DNA from: Haloarcula taiwanensis
Lineage (GTDB): Archaea; Halobacteriota; Halobacteria; Halobacteriales; Haloarculaceae
Assembly: GCA_002844335.1 (NCBI GenBank)
Contig: CP019154.1
Coordinates: 2,232,001-2,296,000, forward strand
Reading direction: 5' to 3'
Length of the DNA stretch: 64,000 nt
Made by a program: the position numbers and the translations under genes. Of this stretch, positions 7,631 to 14,933 are shown one piece after another. Position 1 is the first letter of the stretch. Every line of letters begins with the position of its first letter. A model generated the notes under the pieces. It was not told where the DNA came from. It did no database searches and saw only the letters and a list, made by a program, of their open reading frames with translations.

Positions 7631-9475
7631 ATGTCGCTGGAGTGGCGCGGCGCGGCGGTTGCGCCGGACGACGAGATGCCGTCCCCGGAGGCGTGGGAAC
7701 CGGTGTCGGTACCCGGCCGGCCAGAACAGTTCGCCGGCGCCGAGGCCGTGGCCTACGAAACGACGTTCTCGGACCCGCGGGACGAGAGCGACGCACACGC
7801 CCTGCTCGTACTGAACGGAACATACGCGCACACACGCGTGTGGTGCAACGGTGATTTACTCAGCAGCCACGATGCCTACTTCGAACCGCTCCGGATTCGC
7901 CTCCCCGAGAGCGAGGAGTACAGGATCGTCGTGGAGTGTCGCACGCCAGAGGACCGCTTTGGCGGCCTGCACGCGACCGACCAGCTTCCGCCGGAGCGCT
8001 GCGTCCCGGGCATCTGGTGGGATGCGAGCATCGAAACCAGACCGGACCCCTGCGTGAGCGAGCTTTCAGTCCAGCAACAGGTGTCGGAAGAAGACGTGTC
8101 CGACGCGACGGTCGAGGTGTCGGCGACCGTCCTGACCGAAGAGCCGCTCGACGACCGGATAACCCTCTCTCTGCGGCCGGAAGGCGACGTGCGTGGCGGC
8201 GGAATGATGGATCGGGCCCGCGTCTCGACCAGTGACGAGCGGACAACGGTGGCCTACACGATGGACGTGCGCGACCCGTCACTGTGGTGGCCCCACGACC
8301 GCGGCGCGCAGTCCCGCTACGTTCTCAGGGCGAAGCTCGGCGACGACGAGCACTCGGTGACGACGGGACTGCGCACCGTCTCCTACGACGACGGCCTGCG
8401 GGTCAACGGCGAGGCCGTGCCCGTTCGCGGCGTAACGCTGCTGGACCCAACTGTTGAAGATGTCGCACGGGCTGTCGACGCCAATGCAAATCTGGTTCGG
8501 ATTCGGGCACAGGGAACGCCGCCCGAAGTGGCCCGCGCCTGTGACGACCACGGCGTCCTGCTCTGGCAGGACCTCCCGCTGTCGGGCCCTGGTTCATTCG
8601 ACCGCGAACGAGGAATTGCCCTCGCAACGCGGCTCGATACGACCTACGCACAGCATCCCAGTTTCGCGGCGGTCGGTGTTCACGACGAGCCAGTATCTCC
8701 GTACGCTGACGGGCTGGGCTCTGGGTTCCTCGACAGACTTCGCGTCCGATGGCGCGCTTGGCGAGCCGGCTACGACAGCACGGACGCCAAGTCAGTGGCC
8801 GGGAGCGTCGACGCCGTTCCGACGTTTCCGGTGGTCGGTCCGCCCGGAATCGGTCCCGACGCGGCCACGCTGTACCCGGGGTGGCAGTATGCCGACACGG
8901 CCGACCTCCCGTGGCTCTGTTCCACGTTCGGCGTTGGCGATGTCGTCGCCGGTTTTGGTGCCGGTGCGCTTGGGCGGCCGGACCCGGGCGACAGTCCCGG
9001 GTTCGATCGCGCCTGCCACGACCGACACGTCGACGGCGGCCTCGACGCGTCACAGGCGTATCAGGCCAGCGTCGTCCGCGAGGTTGCCGAGTCGCTCCGG
9101 CGCCGCGCCACGCCACTCATGATCGTGGATAGCCTCCGAGATGTCGGTGACGCCGGTATGGGTCTGCTCACCACGGATGGCACCGAGAAGACGGCGTTCA
9201 GTGTTCTTGCCGACTGTTACGAGCCCACGCAGGTGATACTCTCGGACCCAGCGCCCGGCGAGCGGGATGTCGTCGTCCTCCACGACCGTCCAGAAAAAGC
9301 GGACCTCACCGTGGAATGGGACTGCAACGGGGACCGCGAACAGGCCGAACACACTGTCGGTCCGTTCGCCCGCGTCACCGTCGACACGCTTACTCTTTCA
9401 GCCGGTGACGACGTGACGCTCGCCGCCACCGACGGCCAGACTGTCGTCAAGAACGAGTACCGTATTAGCGAGTGA
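7631..9475 (+). CDS. GH2-like (beta-mannosidase/galactosidase fold) protein
   Basis: This is a 614-residue multidomain protein. The N-terminal jelly-roll sugar-binding domain (about 1-170) includes LVLNGTYAHTRVWCNGDLL. It is followed by an Ig-like domain, a TIM barrel with LLWQDLPLSG and HPSFAAVGVHDEP, and a C-terminal Ig-like region. The acid/base Glu of GH2 appears conserved at about residue 352 (HDEP, normally NE). The nucleophile position seems replaced: STFG with Thr432 stands where SEFG is expected. It may be a non-catalytic or divergent glycosidase. There is no signal peptide, so it is probably cytosolic. The start at 7631 is favoured by GGATATGC about 27 nt upstream; an in-frame ATG at 7604 would add nine residues. 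Confidence 0.75.
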   Translation: MSLEWRGAAVAPDDEMPSPEAWEPVSVPGRPEQFAGAEAVAYETTFSDPRDESDAHALLVLNGTYAHTRVWCNGDLLSSHDAYFEPLRIRLPESEEYRIVVECRTPEDRFGGLHATDQLPPERCVPGIWWDASIETRPDPCVSELSVQQQVSEEDVSDATVEVSATVLTEEPLDDRITLSLRPEGDVRGGGMMDRARVSTSDERTTVAYTMDVRDPSLWWPHDRGAQSRYVLRAKLGDDEHSVTTGLRTVSYDDGLRVNGEAVPVRGVTLLDPTVEDVARAVDANANLVRIRAQGTPPEVARACDDHGVLLWQDLPLSGPGSFDRERGIALATRLDTTYAQHPSFAAVGVHDEPVSPYADGLGSGFLDRLRVRWRAWRAGYDSTDAKSVAGSVDAVPTFPVVGPPGIGPDAATLYPGWQYADTADLPWLCSTFGVGDVVAGFGAGALGRPDPGDSPGFDRACHDRHVDGGLDASQAYQASVVREVAESLRRRATPLMIVDSLRDVGDAGMGLLTTDGTEKTAFSVLADCYEPTQVILSDPAPGERDVVVLHDRPEKADLTVEWDCNGDREQAEHTVGPFARVTVDTLTLSAGDDVTLAATDGQTVVKNEYRISE

Positions 9476-9740
9476 TATATGCCCGTGATATACAAGGGAA
9501 CCACAGACGATAGTGACCGTCTCGCCCCCGAAATAGGGCGTGTGAGACGTTGACGCGGTATTCAGTGCACCGGAATGTTTAAACAATATCCACCTCTATT
9601 CGTAGACACCAGAACGCTTCCGCGTTCAGGCAGTATCGCTTTCAGCCCAACATGAGAGGGAACCCTTGTTATTGGTGTCAGCCCCTCAGTAGTGGGCCGA
9701 CTGTCTGTGCTGAAGCGGTGATGGCATAGAGGATTCAACA
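9476..9740. other. Intergenic region with hairpin, TATA box and long leader
   Basis: No gene is supported in this 265-nt gap. Directly after the GH2-like stop, GTGATATA occurs twice 12 nt apart. An imperfect hairpin spans 9519-9548 (GTCTC-GCCC paired with GGGC and GAGAC). TTTAAA at 9578-9583 is the best TATA candidate for the downstream coiled-coil gene, which implies a leader of roughly 130 nt. That is long for a haloarchaeon. AGAGGA at 9728-9733 provides a Shine-Dalgarno sequence seven bases before the ATG. Confidence 0.45.
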
Positions 9741-10631
9741 ATGGCAGACTCGATAGACGAATCAAAGAACGTTACAGTAACCGAAGAGGATCTCGAAAAC
9801 AAATCGAAAGGCGAGCTCATCAAACTCGCCGGCCAGCTCCGCGACCGACGGAACGAGCTGAACCAGATGGCGTCCGAGCGGGCCTCCGCCCGCGACGACC
9901 TGAACGCGAAGACTCGCGAGAAGGTCGACGAAGCCCAGGAACACCGCGAGAAACGCGACGAGCTCAACGAGCAGGTCCAAGAGCACAAGGACAAGCGAAA
10001 CGAGCTCAATGCGGAAGCAAACGAGCTGTTCGACAAAGTCGATAACCTGAAAAACGACCTCGAACTCGACGAGGGCACGTCGGTCGAACAACTCAAAGAG
10101 GAGATCGAAGATCTCGAGTTCAAGCAACAGACCGAAGTGCTCTCCTCGGAGGACGAGAAGGAGCTCATCGAGAAAATCGAGACCAAGCGCGAGAAGCTCC
10201 AGGAGAAACAGGAGAAGCTCGACCAGGGCGGCGACCTCGAAGAGCTCAAAGAGGAAGCGGAAGAGGTCCGCTCGGAAGCCTCGAAGCACCACCAGAAGGT
10301 CACGGAACTGGCCGACGAGGCCCAGAAGCACCACAACGAGATGATCGAGGCCTACCGCGAGGCCGACGAGATCCGTGACGAGGCCGACGAGAAACACGAG
10401 GAGTTCGTCGAGGCCCAGGAAGCGGCCGACCAGCACCACGAGGACTTCGTCCGCGTCCAGAAGCGCCTCCGCGAGCTCGACAAGAAGGAAGAAGAGCAGG
10501 AGCGCTCCCAGCGTGAAGAAAAGCAGGAAGCCGCTCGCGAGGAAGCCGAGGAGATTTACCAGAAGTTCAAGGAAGGCGAGACCCTCGACACCGAGGACCT
10601 GATGAAGCTCCAGAAGGCCGGCAAGCTGTAA
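9741..10631 (+). CDS. Archaeal coiled-coil protein (COG1340-like)
   Basis: This 296-residue protein is almost entirely predicted coiled coil, very rich in Glu, Lys, Arg and Asp with heptad-like hydrophobics from about residue 15 to 270. A break near residues 120-160 (Gly-Gly, Ser-rich) suggests a hairpin of two antiparallel helices. The C-terminus EEIYQKFKEGETLDTEDLMKLQ is a recognisable tail of the archaeal coiled-coil family COG1340, whose function is unknown despite wide conservation. The unusually long leader and its Shine-Dalgarno sequence suggest translational control. Proteins of this type are often abundant; a ribosome- or chromosome-associated role is speculation. Confidence 0.85.
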   Translation: MADSIDESKNVTVTEEDLENKSKGELIKLAGQLRDRRNELNQMASERASARDDLNAKTREKVDEAQEHREKRDELNEQVQEHKDKRNELNAEANELFDKVDNLKNDLELDEGTSVEQLKEEIEDLEFKQQTEVLSSEDEKELIEKIETKREKLQEKQEKLDQGGDLEELKEEAEEVRSEASKHHQKVTELADEAQKHHNEMIEAYREADEIRDEADEKHEEFVEAQEAADQHHEDFVRVQKRLRELDKKEEEQERSQREEKQEAAREEAEEIYQKFKEGETLDTEDLMKLQKAGKL

Positions 10632-10668
10632 GTCTGCGGGATTTTCTCTCTGTTTTCTCGGACCATAG

Positions 10669-11367
10669 ATGCATCACTCACCTGGCCTGCTCCAGCTCGG
10701 CGCGCTCTCGCTCGTCCCGACAGCTCTCGGTGGAATCCTGTTTGGCCTCGCGCTCGCCGCGCCACCGGGTCCGATGAACGCCGTTATTGCCGAGGAGAGT
10801 GCACTGCGGGGCTGGCGGGCCGGCTTCCTCGCTGGCCTCGGCGCGATGACTGCTGACGCCTGCTTCCTTGTGCTCGCTGTGCTCGGCGCCGCTACGATCA
10901 TCACCGAGACGCCGGGACTTCGACGAGTGATGATCGGTGCCGGCGGGCTCCTGATGCTCTGGTTCGCGTACGGAGCAGTTCAGGAGGCCAATACAGTAGT
11001 TACCGAGGGGGAGTCGTCGGTCGCGTCCGGGGACAGCCGGGGCTTTCGCAAGGCGCTCGTGCTGGCACTGACAAACCCCTATCAGGTCGCCTTCTGGCTC
11101 ACCGTCGGCGTGGGCCTCCTTGAACCGGGTGTGGTCGACGTGGCGTCGTACGTGCCCGCGGTCGGGTCTGACGCATTAACCGTCCAAACCGGCCACCCGG
11201 TGCTGTTGGGTGGGTTTTTCGGCGGGATCGGTATCTGGATTACGGGATTTCCGGCGGCGATTGTCGCCGCGAGAACGCGTATCGAGCGGCTCGCACCGCT
11301 GGTCGCGTGGATTAGTGCCGCTGTTCTCGCCGGGACTGGGGTTCTGTTCCTGCTGCGGGCGCTATGA
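10669..11367 (+). CDS. LysE/RhtB-family amino-acid exporter
   Basis: This is a 232-residue membrane protein with about six hydrophobic segments. The LysE family signature near the N-terminus is visible in ALAAPPGPMNAVIAEES and GWRAGFLAGLGAM. A second repeat-like segment is LALTNPYQVAFWLTVGVG. The family exports basic or neutral amino acids and related metabolites across the cytoplasmic membrane; the substrate here is not predictable. The 3' end overlaps the convergent HD-domain gene by 6 nt (11362-11367). Confidence 0.85.
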   Translation: MHHSPGLLQLGALSLVPTALGGILFGLALAAPPGPMNAVIAEESALRGWRAGFLAGLGAMTADACFLVLAVLGAATIITETPGLRRVMIGAGGLLMLWFAYGAVQEANTVVTEGESSVASGDSRGFRKALVLALTNPYQVAFWLTVGVGLLEPGVVDVASYVPAVGSDALTVQTGHPVLLGGFFGGIGIWITGFPAAIVAARTRIERLAPLVAWISAAVLAGTGVLFLLRAL

Positions 11368-12078
11368 ATCGCCCATCCCAGTCGCCACCTCGTCGAGGTC
11401 GTCTTCGACAGCCATGTCGGCGACTTCCATCGTTAGCCACTCCTGGAACCAACGGGTCCGCTTGAGCCGCTGGTGGACGATAGACTCGGCGGTGTCACTC
11501 TGCACGCGCTCGCGCGCGTCCTCACCGCGCTCGATGACACGGTCGACCATCTCGGCCGCGTCCATATGCGTCCGGGACTCATAGCCCATGCGCAACAACA
11601 TCAGGGCGGTCCCGTTCGCGCCGACTTTGTCTAGGATGTCCGCCTCGATGAGACACTGTACTTCCAGCGGCAGGTCGTCCAGCGGCCCCTGGTACGAGTG
11701 AGCCTCGACGGCGGCGCAGACCTGTTCGATGAACGATTCTGGGTAGTCACCGTGTGCCCGCAGATACTCGCGTGCGATCCGAGCGCCGGCTTCCGCATGG
11801 AGGTCCTGCTCGGCTTCCAGTTTCGCGATGTCGTGAAACAACGCTGCAACGCGAGTCACGTCCACGTTTGCGCCCTCCTTGCGGGCGATTTTTGTCGCGA
11901 TGTCGACGACGTTGAGGATGTGGTTGAAGCGATACTCCGCGGAGTGCCACGGATACCAGCGCATCCGGCCGCCCTCTTCTTCGTTTTCGACGCTCGCCGC
12001 GAGGTAGTCGTGGACGAACTCCTTCATTTCCTCGAACGCGTCGGCTGAGACAGGTGACTCCCTAATCTCGACGCCCAC
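11362..12078 (-). CDS. HD-domain metal-dependent phosphohydrolase
   Basis: This 238-residue protein has a complete HD motif set: His53 (RFNHILNV), His82-Asp83 (ALFHDIAK), a His in VEAHSYQG and the downstream Asp in IEADILDKVG. HD enzymes cleave phosphate esters of nucleotides or related compounds using one or two metals. The YPWHSAEYRFNH context resembles archaeal YedJ-like stand-alone HD proteins. No nucleic-acid-binding domain is fused. It overlaps the LysE gene at the 3' ends. Its upstream 275-nt gap to the small membrane protein gene has no supported ORF. Confidence 0.88.
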   Translation of the reverse strand: MGVEIRESPVSADAFEEMKEFVHDYLAASVENEEEGGRMRWYPWHSAEYRFNHILNVVDIATKIARKEGANVDVTRVAALFHDIAKLEAEQDLHAEAGARIAREYLRAHGDYPESFIEQVCAAVEAHSYQGPLDDLPLEVQCLIEADILDKVGANGTALMLLRMGYESRTHMDAAEMVDRVIERGEDARERVQSDTAESIVHQRLKRTRWFQEWLTMEVADMAVEDDLDEVATGMGDS

Positions 12079-12323
12079 AGCACCACCTCCCGAAACGGAT
12101 TTCGATAGTCATCTTACACATATAGACGTACGTTCGACTCTTTAGCGTTACGACAGGGAGAACGGCTGCTACACCGGCATTTTCAGATGGAGATAGCGGG
12201 GTAAACCCCGTCGTCGCAGTCTCCCGAAGGGACGCATTACTATCTCGGACGCTGTGTCAGGTAGGGTCATTACTGGGAGCCAGCCAGCGACTGGTTCTCA
12301 GCGGCTGGGAACATCAGTCCAGC

Positions 12324-12331
12324 TTTTTACA
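12324..12331 (+). promoter_or_regulatory. TATA box for the small membrane protein
   Basis: TTTTTACA is centred 26 nt before ATG 12354, consistent with a leaderless transcript. It supports this short ORF as a real gene. Confidence 0.5.
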
Positions 12332-12353
12332 TCTAATAGATAAATCAGCATAC

Positions 12354-12551
12354 ATGCCTCTCCAGCCACTCCACATGCCCGTCGGCGATGTGTCGATCGT
12401 GACCCACGCGGCGAACGAACACGCGGTGACTGATGTGCTCGTCGGCGTCGGTATCGCCCTGTGCCTGTTCGGCCTGTACTACAAGCTGATACTCCTCCCG
12501 GCAAACAGACAGGAATCGTCACAGCGCACAGGGGACCAGTCGCCGCCGTAG
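12354..12551 (+). CDS. Small single-pass membrane protein, 65 aa
   Basis: This 65-residue protein has one hydrophobic segment, about residues 26-49 (VTDVLVGVGIALCLFGLYYK...), followed by a polar C-terminal tail (NRQESSQRTGDQSPP). No family was recognised. Support for coding comes from the well-spaced TATA box, the clear membrane helix and exact abutment: its stop ends at 12551 and the convergent GNAT gene stop begins at 12552. A Met at residue 8 is an alternative start. Function unknown. Confidence 0.6.
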   Translation: MPLQPLHMPVGDVSIVTHAANEHAVTDVLVGVGIALCLFGLYYKLILLPANRQESSQRTGDQSPP

Positions 12552-13280
12552 TTACAGATAGGCGGCGTCCCACCGCATCGGCTTGCGAACGTTCCCGCAG
12601 TTGTTACATTCGATACGGCCCATCGAATCCATCGCGTTCGCCAGCGTCTCACAGTTACTACAGAAGTACCCGTAGCGGTCGCTTCCCTCTTCGGTGACGT
12701 GGACCACGTGGAACGGCGCTATCGACCCGGACTCGTGGTTGTTGTGGTCGACGTAGACCGTCCGGCCGTCGTCGGTTATCGGTTCGCGGCCGAGCTCTTC
12801 GGCGTCGGTGTAGAGGTTCTCGACGTAGGTCCGCCCAGCGATGTCGACCTCGCCCGTGCCAGCGCGTTCGAAGCCGCGGTCCTCGTAGAAGCTGTTGCCT
12901 TCGACGTTGTCGGCCAGCACGCGCCCTTGGAGCGTCTCGGCACCGCGGTCGTGGAGCTCTCCGTGGGTCTCGTCAAACAGTGCCGACCCGATCCCTTCGC
13001 CGCGGTACGCTGGGTCGACGTGCAGCCAGAGTATCGTTCCGATGCTATCCCCTGAGAGGACGCTCTCGGAGAGACCGACCACCTGCCCATCCTGCTCAGC
13101 GACGAGAATCAACCGGTTACTCTCCTCGGTAAGTATTTGATTGATACGCTCTTCGTCGTACCACTCCTCGATAGCGCTCGTGATCGCCTTCGGCCCCAGC
13201 GAATACGACGCCTCTAACGAGCGACGCGCCACGTCACGGATAGCCGGCCTGTCCGACGACACTGCCTCCCTGATTTTCAT
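12552..13280 (-). CDS. GNAT acetyltransferase fused to a zinc ribbon (DUF5816-like)
   Basis: The 242-residue protein begins with a GNAT N-acetyltransferase domain (about 1-155). The acetyl-CoA pyrophosphate loop is HVDPAYRGEGIGSALFDE, and NSFYEDRGFERAG marks the end of the fold. The C-terminal 70-80 residues hold a CxxC...CxxC zinc ribbon (YFCSNCETL and IECNNCGNVRKP), resembling the haloarchaeal DUF5816 domain. The acceptor substrate is unknown; protein or small-molecule amines are both possible, and the ribbon might recruit a protein or nucleic acid. It is the only GNAT in the window and has an AT-rich region upstream. Confidence 0.85.
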   Translation of the reverse strand: MKIREAVSSDRPAIRDVARRSLEASYSLGPKAITSAIEEWYDEERINQILTEESNRLILVAEQDGQVVGLSESVLSGDSIGTILWLHVDPAYRGEGIGSALFDETHGELHDRGAETLQGRVLADNVEGNSFYEDRGFERAGTGEVDIAGRTYVENLYTDAEELGREPITDDGRTVYVDHNNHESGSIAPFHVVHVTEEGSDRYGYFCSNCETLANAMDSMGRIECNNCGNVRKPMRWDAAYL

Positions 13281-13479
13281 ATGCCACTAGTTGGCACGAA
13301 ACATCATAAATCTACAGTTCGGTGTCAGAATTTGGGACACTCGTTGGGCTATTCATGTGAGGGCACTGCGATTTGTTGCCTCGAATGGGGCGTGTCAGCC
13401 CGTTAGCGCTGCTATCGCACCCTCTAGAAATGTGACCGCTGTTTGTGTTCTGGTAGCCGACACTTCAGTGGAATTCAGA

Positions 13480-13606
13480 CCACGGGGACTCGAATTTTCT
13501 CGTCCGCTGAGTTCGACTCGCCGAGGATATCTACGGTTCACAAGCTTGCTCTGAATAGTCCCGGGCGGATTCGAACCGCGAAGACTCGAATCCTCTCGTC
13601 TTCTGA
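13480..13606 (-). repeat. Two diverged 31-nt hairpin-forming repeats
   Basis: Copies at 13480-13510 and 13576-13606 share about 24 of 31 positions. On the minus strand each forms a stem around a conserved loop GAGARRATTCGA: GGAC/GTCC in one copy and GAAGAC/GTCTTC in the other. One A-T pair is exchanged for G-C, a compensatory change. Confidence 0.5.
13555..13579 (-). repeat. Partial copy of the tRNA-Gln 3' end
   Basis: These 25 nt are identical to 13656-13680, which is the T-arm 3' side plus acceptor strand of the tRNA-Gln gene. The copy lies 101 nt downstream of the tRNA in the same orientation. Such duplicated tRNA ends are what site-specific integration at a tRNA leaves behind, although no integrase is nearby. 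Confidence 0.6.
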
Positions 13607-13656
13607 ATATCGAATCCGCGAGAGCCACCCACTTCTCACGTTCGTTTGTCGGAGGA

Positions 13657-13729
13657 TAGTCCCGGGCGGATTCGAACCGCCGTCAAGGGCTCCAAAGGCC
13701 CTTATGATTGGCCACTACACCACGGGACT
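13657..13729 (-). tRNA. tRNA-Gln (anticodon UUG)
   Basis: This is a 73-nt minus-strand cloverleaf. The acceptor stem is AGTCCCG/CGGGACT with discriminator A. The anticodon stem AGGGC/GCCCT encloses loop CTTTGGA, giving anticodon TTG. The T-arm is GGCGG-TTCGAAT-CCGCC. No intron is present and CCA is not encoded, so CCA must be added after transcription. It decodes CAA and possibly CAG. Confidence 0.95.
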
Positions 13730-13744
13730 TCATTCACTTCGTCT

Positions 13745-13792
13745 GTCCCGTGTACCGCGCAAATCCACAGGATTTGCTCACCACCACGGGAC
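13745..13792. repeat. Two-tier inverted repeat next to tRNA-Gln
   Basis: Outer arms GTCCCGTG (13745-13752) and CACGGGAC (13785-13792) enclose inner arms GCAAATCC (13759-13766) and GGATTTGC (13770-13777) around a 3-nt loop ACA. The outer right arm with its flank repeats 11 nt of the tRNA-Gln 5' end (13718-13728). The structure lies between the end of the DtxR gene and the tRNA. Confidence 0.6.
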
Positions 13793-13863
13793 GTCACTCG
13801 CTATGATCGATCCGTATGCAGGATAATCGACGGAACGCACTTGAACGCTTCGAGAGCGGCCGG

Positions 13864-14298
13864 TCAGTCGCTGGTGACTTCAGCCTCGACTTCGAGCAGG
13901 CCACAGACATCCCCCTCAGGGTCGAAACAGTCGGGACACTGCGGTTTACGGTCGATAATCGTATCGAGACGGTCAGCGACCGTTTCGTCGATGACGCCCT
14001 CCAGCTGCTTTGCCTCGGCCCGGAACTCCTCGACCTCTAGCACCTCGATGAGGAACCGTTCGATGATACAGTAGTTCTGGAGCGCCTCGCGAGCCTGTGC
14101 GATGCCGTCGTCGGTGAGGTCGACGCCTTTGTACTTCTCGTGGTTCAGCAGCCCACGGCTTTCGAGTTTGCCGATCATCTCGTTGGCGCTCGCCGGACTG
14201 ACATCAAGCATATCGGCCACGTCGCCGGTGGATGCCGGACCGTCTTCTTGCTGTTGCGTGAGATAGATCGCTTTCAGATACTGGGCCTGCGTGTTCAT
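13864..14298 (-). CDS. sirR: DtxR-family metal-dependent regulator (SirR-like)
   Basis: This is a 144-residue regulator of the DtxR/MntR/IdeR class. The N-terminal winged helix runs from QYLKAIYLTQQ through STGDVADMLDVSPASANEMIGKLESRGLL. The dimerisation/metal domain follows (about 70-125), including a Cys pair in CPDCFDPEGDVCG. It lacks the SH3-like third domain, as in MntR. Such proteins bind Fe(II) or Mn(II) and repress or activate iron-homeostasis genes. Its start overlaps the stop of the ferritin-like gene by 4 nt (ATGA, 14295-14298), so it is translationally coupled to an iron-binding-type protein. This context supports iron as the signal. Confidence 0.88.
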   Translation of the reverse strand: MNTQAQYLKAIYLTQQQEDGPASTGDVADMLDVSPASANEMIGKLESRGLLNHEKYKGVDLTDDGIAQAREALQNYCIIERFLIEVLEVEEFRAEAKQLEGVIDETVADRLDTIIDRKPQCPDCFDPEGDVCGLLEVEAEVTSD

Positions 14299-14777
14299 TG
14301 ATAGTCCTCCATCAGGTCGGTCACGTCTTCGACACCTTCTGCCTCGTCCTCGCGGATATCCGACAGCACGGCAAGCAGCCGTTCGCGGTCGATAGTGAAT
14401 GTCACGTCGGACGCCTCGATGGCTTCGATGAGGTCGTCGTAGAACTTGTACGCCGTCTCCTCGTTACAGAGCTGGTCGTACAACACGCCGTCGAAGTCCT
14501 CGTCGGCCTCGTACTGGGCCTCGACTAGCATCTCGATTTCCTCGAACGGAACGGTGTCCGCTTCGAGGTCGTCGATGAGTGCCTCCAGTTGCCGGCGGTG
14601 CTCGGCCGACTCCGTCTCGGCGTGCGCGAGGAGGTCGAGCACCGCCTGTTCGTGCTCTCCGCTCGTTTCCTCGGCGTGCTTGGCCGCCCGTGCCTCGACG
14701 ACCTCTTCGAGGACGATGCCGATCTGTAGCAACCGGGCCAGCTGATGATCGGACACCACTGGCTGTGTGAGACTCAC
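14295..14777 (-). CDS. Ferritin-like/rubrerythrin-type protein
   Basis: This is a 160-residue all-helical protein with a ferritin-like four-helix pattern. Carboxylate/His motifs are visible in GIVLEEVVEARAAKH, HAETESAEHRRQLEAL, EEIEMLVEAQYEAD and CNEETAYKFYDDLIEAIE, which could form a di-iron site. No rubredoxin domain is attached. A GTG at 14777 is taken as the start because the protein core begins there (VSLTQPVV); ATG at 14816 would add 13 residues and would be almost leaderless relative to a CTTAAG TATA-like element near 14840. It lies upstream of and coupled to the DtxR-family gene, suggesting iron storage or peroxide detoxification under metal control. Confidence 0.78.
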   Translation of the reverse strand: MSLTQPVVSDHQLARLLQIGIVLEEVVEARAAKHAEETSGEHEQAVLDLLAHAETESAEHRRQLEALIDDLEADTVPFEEIEMLVEAQYEADEDFDGVLYDQLCNEETAYKFYDDLIEAIEASDVTFTIDRERLLAVLSDIREDEAEGVEDVTDLMEDYQ

Positions 14778-14933
14778 GGTACAACCCCCACTCGGTGCTG
14801 TGCTCCAGTCATACACGTAGTTCGGGGAGGGCCGGACTTAAGCGGTTCCCTGTCGTCGAACTGAAGCCGTTCAGGCTCGGTCCGCGGACGGACCCGAAAC
14901 TACCAGAGGCTGGGACTCGATGGCACACACGAG

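Larger units (their letters stand above)
13281..13656. other. AT-rich gap with repeated tRNA-end and hairpin segments
   Basis: No protein gene is supported. The first 180 nt are AT-richer than neighbouring genes and hold the promoter of the minus-strand GNAT gene. From 13480 onward there are two diverged 31-nt segments (13480-13510 and 13576-13606) that can each fold into a hairpin. A 25-nt exact copy of the 3' end of the adjacent tRNA-Gln is at 13555-13579. Open frames that cross this stretch encode translated tRNA sequence and are artefacts. Confidence 0.55.

Noticed and set aside
13395..13826. Open frames across the tRNA-Gln area on both strands, such as one containing SPGRIRTA
   Set aside because: They translate the tRNA gene and its duplicated fragments, a known source of false proteins.
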